This document shows positions 17,577-25,111 of a DNA stretch of 35,497 nucleotides, in pieces. A program made the position numbers and the translations under genes. Numbering within the stretch: the first letter of the stretch is position 1; every line of letters begins with the position of its first letter. The stretch is from Methylocystis sp. (GTDB lineage Bacteria > Pseudomonadota > Alphaproteobacteria > Rhizobiales > Beijerinckiaceae): contig JADCCX010000066.1 of assembly GCA_020252485.1 (NCBI GenBank), positions 1 to 35,497 on the forward strand, given 5' to 3'. The notes under the pieces are model-generated. The model was given only the letters and a program-made list of their open reading frames with translations, made no database searches and was not told where the DNA came from.

Positions 17577-18513
17577 GGCGCAAACCCTTGCGGCTGAGCC
17601 TGGCGATCAACGTCTTGCAAATCCCGACGATGCCGATCGGCATGAAGATGGTCGCAAGCACGAGGATCAACCCGTAGAGGATCAGGCGGAAGCTGTCGGC
17701 AAAGCGCAGCAGTTCGGGCAGGAAGACAACCAGGAAGGCACCGATCACCGGCCCTGCGATTGTGCCTGACCCTCCAAGGATCACCGCCAGAATTGCGTCG
17801 AGTGACTGCGCAACACCAAAGATCTCCGGGTTGATGAAGCCCTGAAAGTGCGCGTAGAGTGCGCCGGCGAGGCCCGCGTACATGGCGGAAGTCACGAACG
17901 CGAAGAGCTTGTACTTCCATGCCGCGATGCCGATGGAACCCACCAGATCCTCATTCTGCCGGATGGCAAGGAGGATTTCTCCAACGCGTGAGCGCGCAAT
18001 CAGCGCGGCCAGCAGGGTCAGGCAAGCCGCAAGTATGAGGACAAGATAGAAATAGGCATCGCGACTGCCACCCCACGGTTTGGGGATGTTCGAAATACCG
18101 GTCTCGCCATTCGTCAACTCCTTGTAGTTCACCAGCACGATGACGATGATGAGGTTGAACGCCAGCGTCACAATGGCGAAGTAGTGACCCTTGACCCGCA
18201 GGCTGGGATAACCGGTAGCAAGCGCGAACAGCGCGGTCACCAGTGGCGCCATGGCGATCGTCGCCCAGGTCGGCAGATGAAAATGAATTCCGAGAAGCGT
18301 CGAGCTGTAAGCACCGATACCCATGAAGCCCGCGCCGACAATCGAGACATAACCGGTGTAGCCCTGGATGAGGTTCTGCCCCTGCGCCATGATCACCCAG
18401 ATCAGGGCCAGTATGCTCAGGTGCAGGTAATACTTGATGGTTAGCAGCTGTGGCAGCATGGCCAGTGTTGCAAAGGCAACGAGCCAGGCCAAAAGTGTCA
18501 GCGTCCGCTTCAT
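17566..18513 (-). CDS. HAAT-type ABC transporter permease (LivM-like)
   Basis: A 315-residue inner-membrane protein with about eight hydrophobic segments. It carries the LivM hallmarks QGYTGYVSIVGAGFMGIGAYS, YPSLRVKGHYFAIVTLAF and SAMYAGLAGALYAHFQGFINPE, then GGSGTIAGPVIGA. It forms the channel with the LivH-like permease, whose stop it overlaps by 4 bases (ATGA). HAAT importers take up branched-chain amino acids but also aromatic acids, urea and short-chain amides, so the name reflects fold, not substrate. Confidence 0.93.
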   Translation of the reverse strand: MKRTLTLLAWLVAFATLAMLPQLLTIKYYLHLSILALIWVIMAQGQNLIQGYTGYVSIVGAGFMGIGAYSSTLLGIHFHLPTWATIAMAPLVTALFALATGYPSLRVKGHYFAIVTLAFNLIIVIVLVNYKELTNGETGISNIPKPWGGSRDAYFYLVLILAACLTLLAALIARSRVGEILLAIRQNEDLVGSIGIAAWKYKLFAFVTSAMYAGLAGALYAHFQGFINPEIFGVAQSLDAILAVILGGSGTIAGPVIGAFLVVFLPELLRFADSFRLILYGLILVLATIFMPIGIVGICKTLIARLSRKGLRHGA

Positions 18514-19373
18514 GGTGAGCGCCCCAGCAGTCCCTGCGGACGGATCAGCAGCACGAGGATCATCACCACGAAAGCGATGACATCCTTGTAGGCGGACGAG
18601 ATGAAGCCGGCAGCGATGGATTCGGTGATGCCGAGGACGGTGCCGCCGAGGATGGCCCCCGGGAAAGAGCCGAGGCCGCCGAGGATCAGGACGGCGAAGC
18701 CCTTGACGACAAAGCCCTCGCCTATGCCCGGAGCAATCGCGAAGAGCGCCCCGACCATGATGCCGGCGGCAACGCCGAGCGATGTCGAGATGCCGAACAC
18801 GATCAGCGGGATGGAGTTGACATTGACACCCATCAGGATCGCCGCATCACGGTTCTCCGCGACAGCCCGGATGGCTTGCCCGGTCTTGGTCCTTTCAACG
18901 AACAGCATCATCGCCGCAACCAGCACGATCGCTGCGATGATCACATAAATGCGCAACTCCGGAACTGTGACCCCGCCAAGCCGAAACACCTTGCTCAGAC
19001 CTGTCGGGATGACGATCTGTTCATGCCCGAACAGCTGGAGATTGATGCCCTCGACCATCATGGTGAGGCCGAGGGCGACGATGAAGGCGTTGATATGGTT
19101 GGCATGGCGCACGGGGCGATAAGCGACTATTTCGATCAACAGTCCGAGCACGAACCCGGCCACAAGCGCGATGGGGATCGCCGCAAGGACCGGCAATCCC
19201 TGCGACGTCACCAGGAAAAAGGTGAGATAGCCGCCGAACATGGACACCGAACCATGGGCGAAGTGGGCGATCCCGAGGATGCCAAAAACAGTGGTCAGGC
19301 CGAGTGCGATCAGTACGTAGACGCCGCCGATCGCCAGACCATTGATTGTCTGCTGGAGAATCTCGATCAGCAT
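18510..19373 (-). CDS. HAAT-type ABC transporter permease (LivH-like)
   Basis: A 287-residue inner-membrane permease. It starts with the family-typical GLAIGGVYVLIALGLTTVFG and GIAHFAHGSVSMFGGYL, and has RAVAENRDAAILMGVNVN (cytoplasmic coupling region) and GGLGSFPGAILGGTVLGITES near the end. It begins 13 bases after the binding-protein gene and overlaps the LivM-like gene. Its start fits the family consensus. Confidence 0.93.
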   Translation of the reverse strand: MLIEILQQTINGLAIGGVYVLIALGLTTVFGILGIAHFAHGSVSMFGGYLTFFLVTSQGLPVLAAIPIALVAGFVLGLLIEIVAYRPVRHANHINAFIVALGLTMMVEGINLQLFGHEQIVIPTGLSKVFRLGGVTVPELRIYVIIAAIVLVAAMMLFVERTKTGQAIRAVAENRDAAILMGVNVNSIPLIVFGISTSLGVAAGIMVGALFAIAPGIGEGFVVKGFAVLILGGLGSFPGAILGGTVLGITESIAAGFISSAYKDVIAFVVMILVLLIRPQGLLGRSP

Positions 19374-19386
19374 CGGCCTGCCGCCC

Positions 19387-20601
19387 TCAGTTCAGCGTGC
19401 TGAGGAACTGCGAATAGGCTTTCGCATCCGAAGGGAGATCCTCGACGAAGACCCATTTGCCCTTCTGCCACTGGAAAGCACCGTTGGAGGTGTAGGCCTG
19501 CCCATTGACGTCGAACATCTTCCCGTCGACCGGCTGATACTGCATCACCACTTGCGGCGGGATGGCGAGGGCGCGAATGGCCTTGGCCACGGCCACCGTA
19601 TCGTCGACCGTCCCTGCTGCCTCAATTGCAGCCTTGAGCACGTAAAGCTGGTCATAGGCATAAGGAGAGCTCGGCGACGGCGAGGCGTTGTATTTCTTTG
19701 TGTAGTTTGCGTGATAGGCGATGCCGTTCTTGCTGGCGGAAAGCAGGTCCAGTTCTGTCGGGCGCAGATCCCACACACCCTCCATTTGTGCAGATGTCGT
19801 CACCCGCAGAAACTGTTCCTCGCTGCCGCTGGTGAAGCCGTAGCGCGGAATGTTCATCCCCAATTCGACCGCCTGCCGATAGACGAAGGCGGCGGATTCG
19901 ACATAGCCGACCACAAGGATGGCATCCGGGTTGAGCGCGCGTATCTTGGTCAGCTGCGGGGTCATGTCGCGGTCCCTGAGCGTGAAGACTTCCCGGGCGA
20001 TGATCTCCGAACCGACCTTCTTCAACTCGCGTTCGACTGAGTCGACATACTGAGCGTAAAAGCCGACATCGAGCGCGCCAATGACGGCAATCCGCTTATG
20101 GCCCTTTCGAGCGATGAATGTGCCAGCTGCCTGACCGGTAAAGTCAGCCGGCGGGCGCGTGCGCACAAGGTTGGGGATCTTCTTGGTGGTGATGGAGCGC
20201 TCGGCCGCATTGCCCACCAGCATCACGGCCTTCTCGTTTCCGATGAAGGACGCTACCGCGCTGGTCGAGCCCGAGCAGCAGAAACCCAGAATGTATTTCA
20301 CGCCGTCGCGATCAATCAGCTTGCGGACGGCGTTCGTCGCTTCGGTCGGGTTGGCCTTGTCATCATAGGCTATGACGTCGATCTTGTAGGTATCGGAGCC
20401 AACCTTGATTCCGCCGGCGGTGTTGATCTCGTCAGCCGCCATCCTCACGGCATTGGCCTGCGGCAGCCCGTAAACGGCGCCGCCGCCGGTCAGGGCATCG
20501 GCCACGCCGATGGTGAGTTTCTTGTCGGCTGCGAACGCCGAGGCGGTTGCTATTGCCATTGCCAGCGCCGCGAAAGCGCCGGTCTTCACGCGATTGAACA
20601 T
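19387..20601 (-). CDS. HAAT-type periplasmic binding protein (LivK-like)
   Basis: A 404-residue type I periplasmic binding protein. It has a Sec signal peptide (hydrophobic GAFAALAMAIATASAFA, cleavage before ADKK), then LTIGVADALTGGGAVYG, VRMAADEINTAGGI and GFCCSGSTSAVASF in the first lobe and AVIGALDVGFYAQYV in the second. The paired cysteines in GFCCSGS are unusual at the ligand-pocket loop. It is the specificity subunit of the importer encoded around it. The downstream CoA ligase and acyl-CoA dehydrogenase suggest a carboxylic acid ligand rather than an amino acid. The ribosome site is weak. Confidence 0.92.
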   Translation of the reverse strand: MFNRVKTGAFAALAMAIATASAFAADKKLTIGVADALTGGGAVYGLPQANAVRMAADEINTAGGIKVGSDTYKIDVIAYDDKANPTEATNAVRKLIDRDGVKYILGFCCSGSTSAVASFIGNEKAVMLVGNAAERSITTKKIPNLVRTRPPADFTGQAAGTFIARKGHKRIAVIGALDVGFYAQYVDSVERELKKVGSEIIAREVFTLRDRDMTPQLTKIRALNPDAILVVGYVESAAFVYRQAVELGMNIPRYGFTSGSEEQFLRVTTSAQMEGVWDLRPTELDLLSASKNGIAYHANYTKKYNASPSPSSPYAYDQLYVLKAAIEAAGTVDDTVAVAKAIRALAIPPQVVMQYQPVDGKMFDVNGQAYTSNGAFQWQKGKWVFVEDLPSDAKAYSQFLSTLN

Positions 20602-20623
20602 GATTTCGTCCGTTTGTTTTCTG

Positions 20624-21325
20624 TTAGTGGCCGAGATAGGCGCGCATCACATCTGGATGGCTTTTCAGCTCCTTTGCCGGGCCTTCCATAACAATCCTGC
20701 CAGCTTCGAAGAGGTAGGCCCTGTCAGCCAGGTTCAGGGCCATCATCGAATTCTGCTCCACCAGCAGGATGGTCATCCCCATGGCTTTGATCTGCGCCAG
20801 AGTTTCAAAGACGCTGGCCACGATCTTGGGCGCAAGCCCAAGCGATGGTTCATCGAACAGGCAGATGCGCGGGCGCGCCATCAGCGCCCTTGCAATTGCG
20901 AGCATCTCCTGCTCTCCGCCCGAGAGCTTGCCTGCTGCCTGGGTTTGACGCTCCCGCAGGATAGGAAACATGTCCATCATCCGGCCAAGATCGGCATCTT
21001 GGTCCTTGTCGGTGCGGGTGTAGGCGCCCATGCGCAGGTTCTGGATGACGCTCATCTGCGGGAAGACCTGGCGTCCTTCGGGACACATCGTGATCCCGGC
21101 TCGCACAATGGCATGCCCGCTGGCGTTGGTGATGTCGCGTCCTTCGAATTGGACTGACCCGCTACCGACGGGAACGAGGCCGCAGATTGCTTTCAGCGTC
21201 GAGGACTTGCCTGCGCCATTCGCGCCGATCAGCGCCACGCACTCGCCCGCCGCAACATCAAGGCTGATCCCGTGGACCACCTCGATTGCGCCATAGTTGA
21301 CACGAAGATCACGCAGCGCCAGCAT
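20624..21325 (-). CDS. HAAT-type ABC transporter ATPase (LivF-like)
   Basis: A 233-residue ATPase with Walker A GANGAGKS (34-41), a canonical signature LSGGEQEMLAIARAL, Walker B ICLFDEPSLGL and the LivF-type end (KELKSHPDVMRAYLGH). The start is the ATG at 21325, one base after the stop of the LivG-like gene (TGA-G-ATG), so the two are tightly coupled. A longer frame to 21352 lies within the LivG gene and is not used. Confidence 0.93.
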   Translation of the reverse strand: MLALRDLRVNYGAIEVVHGISLDVAAGECVALIGANGAGKSSTLKAICGLVPVGSGSVQFEGRDITNASGHAIVRAGITMCPEGRQVFPQMSVIQNLRMGAYTRTDKDQDADLGRMMDMFPILRERQTQAAGKLSGGEQEMLAIARALMARPRICLFDEPSLGLAPKIVASVFETLAQIKAMGMTILLVEQNSMMALNLADRAYLFEAGRIVMEGPAKELKSHPDVMRAYLGH

Positions 21326-21326
21326 C

Positions 21327-22094
21327 TCAGGCCGCCTCGCCAAGATAAGCATCGATGACGGCAGGATTGGCGCGGATTTCTGCCGGACTGCCTTCGGCGA
21401 TCTTGGACCCGAAGTTCAAAACCACGATCCGGTCGCACAGTGACATGATCAAGGCCATGTGATGCTCGATGATCAGAACCGCGATGCCGCGCTCGCGGAT
21501 GCTGCGAATGAGATCCGCCAAGGCCTGCCGCTCGTGCTCGACCAATCCGGCAGCCGGCTCATCGACAAGCAAGATGCGAGGCTTCGCAGCCAGTGCGGTG
21601 GCGATCATCAGAAAACGCTGCTGCGCCGAGGAAATGCTGCCAACCGGCCGATCGGCGACTTGTGCGAGCGTGCAAAGCCGCAAGATGTCTTCGACCTGCC
21701 GATCGGTTTCGACGTGCTCCCTGGTCACGGCGCCAAAGGGCAAGATCGAGGAAAAGGCGCTGATCCTGCGGATCGTATGACAACCCATCCTGACATGTTG
21801 GCGGACGGTGAACTCGGGAAACACACGGGCTGTCTGGAATGTGCGTGCGAGCCCTTTGCTGACGCGATCCGCCTCGGGCATCTGCTCGATAGCGTCAGTG
21901 CCAAGCCGGATCGAGCCGGATGTCGGCGGCAAAAGGCCGGCAAGCACATTGACTGTTGTCGATTTGCCAGAGCCATTCGGGCCAATCAGCCCAAGGATTT
22001 CTCCGGCTCTGACATCAAACGAAAGATCGCGAACCGCCTTCACGCCGCCAAAGCTCTTGGCGAGCATGTCAACCTGGAGGATCGTCTCAGCCAT
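21327..22094 (-). CDS. HAAT-type ABC transporter ATPase (LivG-like), degenerate signature
   Basis: A 255-residue ATPase with Walker A GPNGSGKS (38-45), Q-loop region ARTFQTARVFPEFTV, Walker B LLVDEPAAGL (D178-E179) and switch His211 in IIEHHM. The ABC signature, normally LSYGQQR in LivG proteins, reads ISSAQQR (154-160), so the conserved Gly is replaced by Ala. The partner LivF has a good signature, so at least one composite ATP site is canonical. It is the first gene of the eight-gene operon. The start is placed at the ATG at 22094; the frame is open to 22118. It is divergent from the LysR gene. Confidence 0.9.
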   Translation of the reverse strand: MAETILQVDMLAKSFGGVKAVRDLSFDVRAGEILGLIGPNGSGKSTTVNVLAGLLPPTSGSIRLGTDAIEQMPEADRVSKGLARTFQTARVFPEFTVRQHVRMGCHTIRRISAFSSILPFGAVTREHVETDRQVEDILRLCTLAQVADRPVGSISSAQQRFLMIATALAAKPRILLVDEPAAGLVEHERQALADLIRSIRERGIAVLIIEHHMALIMSLCDRIVVLNFGSKIAEGSPAEIRANPAVIDAYLGEAA

Positions 22095-22153
22095 CGTGCG
22101 ATACCGTCGGAATAACACACCTGAGCGAATGTTATGCGCCGCCTGTGCAGCCG

Positions 22154-22199
22154 GGTATCAGAAAGATTGGCGCTGGATATTCAATTTTTCGATGATACC
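22154..22199. promoter_or_regulatory. Interrupted inverted repeat in the liv-type operon / lysR divergent region
   Basis: GGTATCA (22154-22160) and TGATACC (22193-22199) form 7-bp inverted arms 32 bases apart, in the 138-base gap between the divergent LivG-like and LysR starts. A further GATACC-like half-site (ATACCG) lies at about 22101. LysR-type regulators typically bind such spaced sites to control both their own gene and the divergent operon. Binding is inferred. Confidence 0.4.
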
Positions 22200-22232
22200 A
22201 TCTGGTCAGAACAAGAGCGTCCAAGGCTGCTG

Positions 22233-23120
22233 ATGGTCCGGATCCGCAACATCAACTCCATTCATGTCTTCGACAGCGTCGCCCGCTTCGGCAGCGTGAC
22301 CAAGGCGGCGCGACACTATGGCAGCACGCAGAGTTCTGTCAGCTATCACATCAAGAAGCTTGAGGCGGATCTTGGCGTTTCGCTTTTCAGCCGGACCGCG
22401 CACGGCCTTGAGCTGACCGATGAGGGAGTGACCCTCGCCAGCCATGTCGATGCCGGACTGCAGCGTATTGGCGAGGGCATCGAACTCGTAACGCGGCGGA
22501 AAGCCAATGTCCGCGTTGCGCTCGTTCCGATGTTCGCGAGCCGCCTTGTCTCCGCGAATATGAGCCGATTGCAGCAGTCTTGTCCTGACATCGAAGTCAT
22601 CTTGCTCAACCACAACAATACATTTGTCGATTTTGACGACCCGCACGCGTTTGCCGATTTCGGCATTCAATGGGGCAAGGGTAACTGGTCAAAAGTCGAT
22701 GCAACCAAGTTGTGGGACGAGCGACTGGTTGCGGTCTGTAGCCCCGAGTATCGTGACAAGGTCATGATCGAAGTTCCTCGCGACGTCGAGCGCTGTCGGT
22801 TGCTCCATGTCGATGACAAGCGGATGTGGGCGGAATGGATGGCAGGCTGCGGCGCTGCACTGCGTCCCGATCAGCCGAGCATGATGCTGGAAGATCGTCA
22901 CTTCCAGCTCAGCGCGACAATCAACGGCCTTGGAATTTCGCTCTTTGCCAAGTGGCTCGTTCAGGGCGAGTTGACGTCCGGAGTCTTGGTCAATCCATTT
23001 GGGCAATCCTACCCAACGGACTTCAGCTACTACCTTGTCACTCCCAAAGGTCCGCCCTTGTCACCCGGAGCAAGACGCGTACGCGACTGGTTCTTGAATC
23101 TCTCGGTTGAAACCATTTGA
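22233..23120 (+). CDS. LysR-family transcriptional regulator
   Basis: A 295-residue regulator. The N-terminal winged HTH reads FDSVARFGSVTKAARHYGST, then QSSVSYHIKKLEADLGVSLFSR (GcvA-like spacing), then LTDEG. A periplasmic-binding-like effector domain follows (about 92-295). The frame is open from 22134, but the ATG at 22233 fits the family start and is preceded by AAGG. It is transcribed away from the liv-type/acyl-CoA operon. By the usual LysR arrangement it activates that operon in response to the imported acid or its CoA ester. Confidence 0.92.
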   Translation: MVRIRNINSIHVFDSVARFGSVTKAARHYGSTQSSVSYHIKKLEADLGVSLFSRTAHGLELTDEGVTLASHVDAGLQRIGEGIELVTRRKANVRVALVPMFASRLVSANMSRLQQSCPDIEVILLNHNNTFVDFDDPHAFADFGIQWGKGNWSKVDATKLWDERLVAVCSPEYRDKVMIEVPRDVERCRLLHVDDKRMWAEWMAGCGAALRPDQPSMMLEDRHFQLSATINGLGISLFAKWLVQGELTSGVLVNPFGQSYPTDFSYYLVTPKGPPLSPGARRVRDWFLNLSVETI

Positions 23121-23204
23121 ATGGCCTGCTCTGCGACCGTGGACTGACCGACTGCGCCCGTATGTCAGTTCGGGGCCCCGTAGTCGATCGACTTAAATCT
23201 CACT

Positions 23205-23476
23205 TAGAGCATGACGCGATGAGATGGAAACAACAGCGTTGCGGCTGGGATGATATGATCCTGTTTGATCCTGGCCGAGATCGATCTGGTTGATCGGTCG
23301 AGGGCAGGATCAAACAGGGCATTCATCTCCAGCGCAACCCGAAGGGACGGGCATATCTGGCCCGGATTTTCGAAACGGCTCCTCGCCCGATCAACCAGAT
23401 CGATCTTGTCGCCCTTTCGAAAACCGGACCAAATCTGCTCCGTCGCTGTGGTTCCATCTCATCGCGTCATGCTCTA
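23205..23476. repeat. 272-bp intergenic repeat element with 25-bp terminal inverted repeats
   Basis: The ends, 23205-23229 and 23452-23476, are perfect 25-bp inverted repeats (outer bases TAGAGCATGACGCG). Inside are two more inverted pairs: CCTGTTTGATCCTG (23260-23273) with 23305-23318, and GATCGATCTGGTTGATCGG (23279-23297) with 23387-23405. The two inner pairs are interleaved, not nested. No open frame fits a protein. This looks like a non-autonomous repeat (MITE-like or REP-like), possibly with elements inserted within one another. Confidence 0.75.
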
Positions 23477-23732
23477 AAAAAACGCCGTTGGGTCGGGCAG
23501 AGACACTGCAAGAGTCGGACTGTCGGTCCGCTTTCCACAGCCTGTAGCTGAAAGCCGTCATGCCGCATTCAGCCCAATTTCAGGCATGGCCCGCTGGTGC
23601 TCAAGGCGTCCGCTGCTGGCGCAGGATGCCTCTCGATCACAATCGGCAAGACCTACCCCTGAGCCAACAGTTCAAGCGGCTTGTCCATTTGCCCTCAAGG
23701 TTAAACTGCCCCGGGGCTAACGTCTGGCGCAT
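23477..23732. other. Intergenic stretch between repeats, nothing recognised
   Basis: About 255 bases between the 272-bp repeat and the 103-bp direct repeat. A short open frame exists on the plus strand from 23560, but its product resembles nothing I know and it runs into the repeat. It may be the remnant of a decayed mobile element. Confidence 0.4.
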
Positions 23733-23835
23733 TAGAGCGGTTGCCGATCTGACTGAATCAGATCGGCCGCTCTAAGCTCTTGATTTACCGCATTTTCTTT
23801 CGAAGAACCGGTATCCACTTCTTCGGAAAATGCTC
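23733..23835 (+). repeat. 103-bp direct repeat, left copy (cassette boundary)
   Basis: This matches 32987-33089 at about 101 of 103 positions, in the same orientation. Its first part is a long hairpin (TTAGAGCGG, then CCGATCTGA, loop CTGAA, TCAGATCGG, CCGCTCTAA at 23732-23775). Its second part runs through AGAACCGGTATCCACTT to the end GGAAAATGCTC, a sequence style I associate with abundant intergenic repeats in Hyphomicrobiales. It abuts the MITE-like element. The two copies bracket the LacI-to-alcohol-dehydrogenase cassette. Confidence 0.9.
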
Positions 23836-23953
23836 TAGCAGGCTGCTGAAAAAGTCTAAAATGTCGGGTACAAACCGGAAACATAACGGATTCGAACGGG
23901 GTTCAAACCGGAATCGCGGTGTGTCAAAAATGTGTTTTTCAGCAGCCTGCTAG
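23835..23953 (+). mobile_element. MITE-like element with perfect 19-bp terminal inverted repeats, left copy
   Basis: Starts with CTAGCAGGCTGCTGAAAAA and ends with its exact reverse complement. It is 119 bp long and has no coding capacity. The interior also contains GGATTCGAACGGGG. A diverged copy occurs at 33426-33543 in the opposite orientation. The right end supplies the stop codon (TAG) of the LacI gene. It is probably moved in trans by a transposase recognising these ends; I cannot name the family. Confidence 0.85.
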
Positions 23954-24957
23954 CGGCGGTTCCCGGTGGAGCGGCGAATGACAAGGTCTACTGGCAAGCA
24001 TGTGGCCGCATCGCCGCAATGCCCCCGCAACATTGCGACAAGTTTTTCGGCTGCTCTCGCGCCGATGGCCGCTGTTGGAATATGGACCGTTGTCAGGGAC
24101 GGCGAAACATGCGCTGACATGTCGAGGTCATCGATGCCAGCGACGGAGAGTTCTTCCGGCACCGATAGTCCGCGGGCCTGTGCTTCCACCGTACAGCCGA
24201 TGGCGATCAGGTCAATGCCGCCAATGATAGCAGTTGGCGGATGCCTAAGTTCGAGGAGCTTGGCGCAACCCATTCGTCCGCCGGCAAACGTGGTCGCCTC
24301 TTCGCATATCAGCGATGGAGGCAAGGGCAGCCTCGCGGCTTCGAGCGCCGCGCGCACACCCGCGAGACGAGCCCGCTGCCGATCATTGAACTTGACGCTG
24401 CCGGTAATCACACCGATGCGCCTGTGCCCGAGATCCAGCAAGTGGCGCGCCACCAAGGCGCCAGCCAGCTCATTGTCGACAATCACCGCGGCAGAGCCGG
24501 CAGGGGCGCACCAGGTAAAGACAAGAGGGATGTCGGTTCCGGCCAGCATGGCGGAAGTCTCCGCCGCGCGCTGGGCGCCCACGAGGATCAGGCCATCGAC
24601 GCCGCGCGACAGCAAGGCGCGAACGGCTACTGCCTCCGCCGCCATGCTGTAGTCATGCGAAGCTACCAGCAGTTGGTAGCCCTCCGCCGCCAACGTGGCT
24701 TGCATCATCTGCAGCGCCTTTGAAAAAATGGCGTTGTCCAGCGTCGGCATAACCGCTCCGATGGTCATCGACTTGCCCGAGGCGAGCGCCCGCGCCGCAG
24801 CGTCCGGTTGGTAGCCTAGCCGCTCGGCAGCGGCGCGAACCCGCGCCAGGGTCTCCTGCGACAGCAGGCCGGGTTGGCTGATGGCGCGCGACACCGTCGC
24901 GGCGGAGACACCCGCGTCACGGGCTACATCGCTCAGGCGCACCCTGTTGCGCGTCAT
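23950..24957 (-). CDS. LacI-family transcriptional regulator
   Basis: A 335-residue LacI/GalR repressor. The N-terminal HTH and hinge read VRLSDVARDAGVSAATVSRAI and then LGYQPDAAARALASG. The periplasmic-binding-like effector domain has IGAVMPTLDNAIFSKALQ, VDGLILVG, HLLDLGHRRIGVITG and the C-terminal GIDDLDMSAHVSPSLTTVHIP. It is divergent from the cassette's transporter and enzyme genes, with several LacI-type palindromes between. The known DHPS clusters are controlled by a LacI-type protein (HpsR), which fits the context. Its TAG stop lies inside the MITE-like repeat, so the last codons may differ from relatives. Confidence 0.92.
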   Translation of the reverse strand: MTRNRVRLSDVARDAGVSAATVSRAISQPGLLSQETLARVRAAAERLGYQPDAAARALASGKSMTIGAVMPTLDNAIFSKALQMMQATLAAEGYQLLVASHDYSMAAEAVAVRALLSRGVDGLILVGAQRAAETSAMLAGTDIPLVFTWCAPAGSAAVIVDNELAGALVARHLLDLGHRRIGVITGSVKFNDRQRARLAGVRAALEAARLPLPPSLICEEATTFAGGRMGCAKLLELRHPPTAIIGGIDLIAIGCTVEAQARGLSVPEELSVAGIDDLDMSAHVSPSLTTVHIPTAAIGARAAEKLVAMLRGHCGDAATCLPVDLVIRRSTGNRR

Positions 24958-24968
24958 GCCTGGCTCGT

Positions 24969-24982
24969 TGAAAGAAATTTCA
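24969..24982. promoter_or_regulatory. Candidate LacI-family operator near the lacI start
   Basis: TGAAAGAAATTTCA has perfect 5-bp inverted arms (TGAAA/TTTCA) with the 14-bp length of LacI/CcpA-family operators. It is 12 bases upstream of the lacI ATG, a position suited to autorepression. Confidence 0.5.
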
Positions 24983-25025
24983 TCCTTGTTCTTACCCTGC
25001 CATTGCCTGATTAGGAACGTTTTGC

Positions 25026-25038
25026 TGAAAATTTTCCA
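25026..25038. promoter_or_regulatory. Palindrome in the lacI/transporter intergenic region
   Basis: TGAAAATTTTCCA contains the 10-bp perfect palindrome GAAAATTTTC. It lies between the two outer LacI-type sites and could be a middle operator. It lacks the central CG typical of the family, so it is weaker evidence. Confidence 0.35.
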
Positions 25039-25085
25039 TCAACGGTGGCAATTGACAGGCCAGCGGTCCCAGGTGCAAGTTATGC

Positions 25086-25099
25086 TGAAAGCGCTTGCA
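25086..25099. promoter_or_regulatory. Candidate LacI-family operator before the transporter operon
   Basis: TGAAAGCGCTTGCA is close to the LacI/CcpA-family consensus (TGWAANCGNTNWCA) with the AAGCGCTT core palindromic. It ends at the AGGAGGA ribosome site of the first permease gene. This argues that translation starts at the TTG at 25112 and not at the ATG at 25082, which would place the operator in the coding region. Confidence 0.6.
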
Positions 25100-25111
25100 G
25101 GAGGACTTTTT

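Noticed and set aside
23560-23775. 71-codon plus-strand open frame between repeats
   Set aside because: It ends inside the 103-bp repeat and its product has no likeness to a known protein; a chance frame.
25052-25057. TTGACA as the -35 box of the transporter operon
   Set aside because: The best -10-like hexamer (TATGCT) is 23 bases away, too far for a normal sigma-70 promoter; kept only as a possibility.
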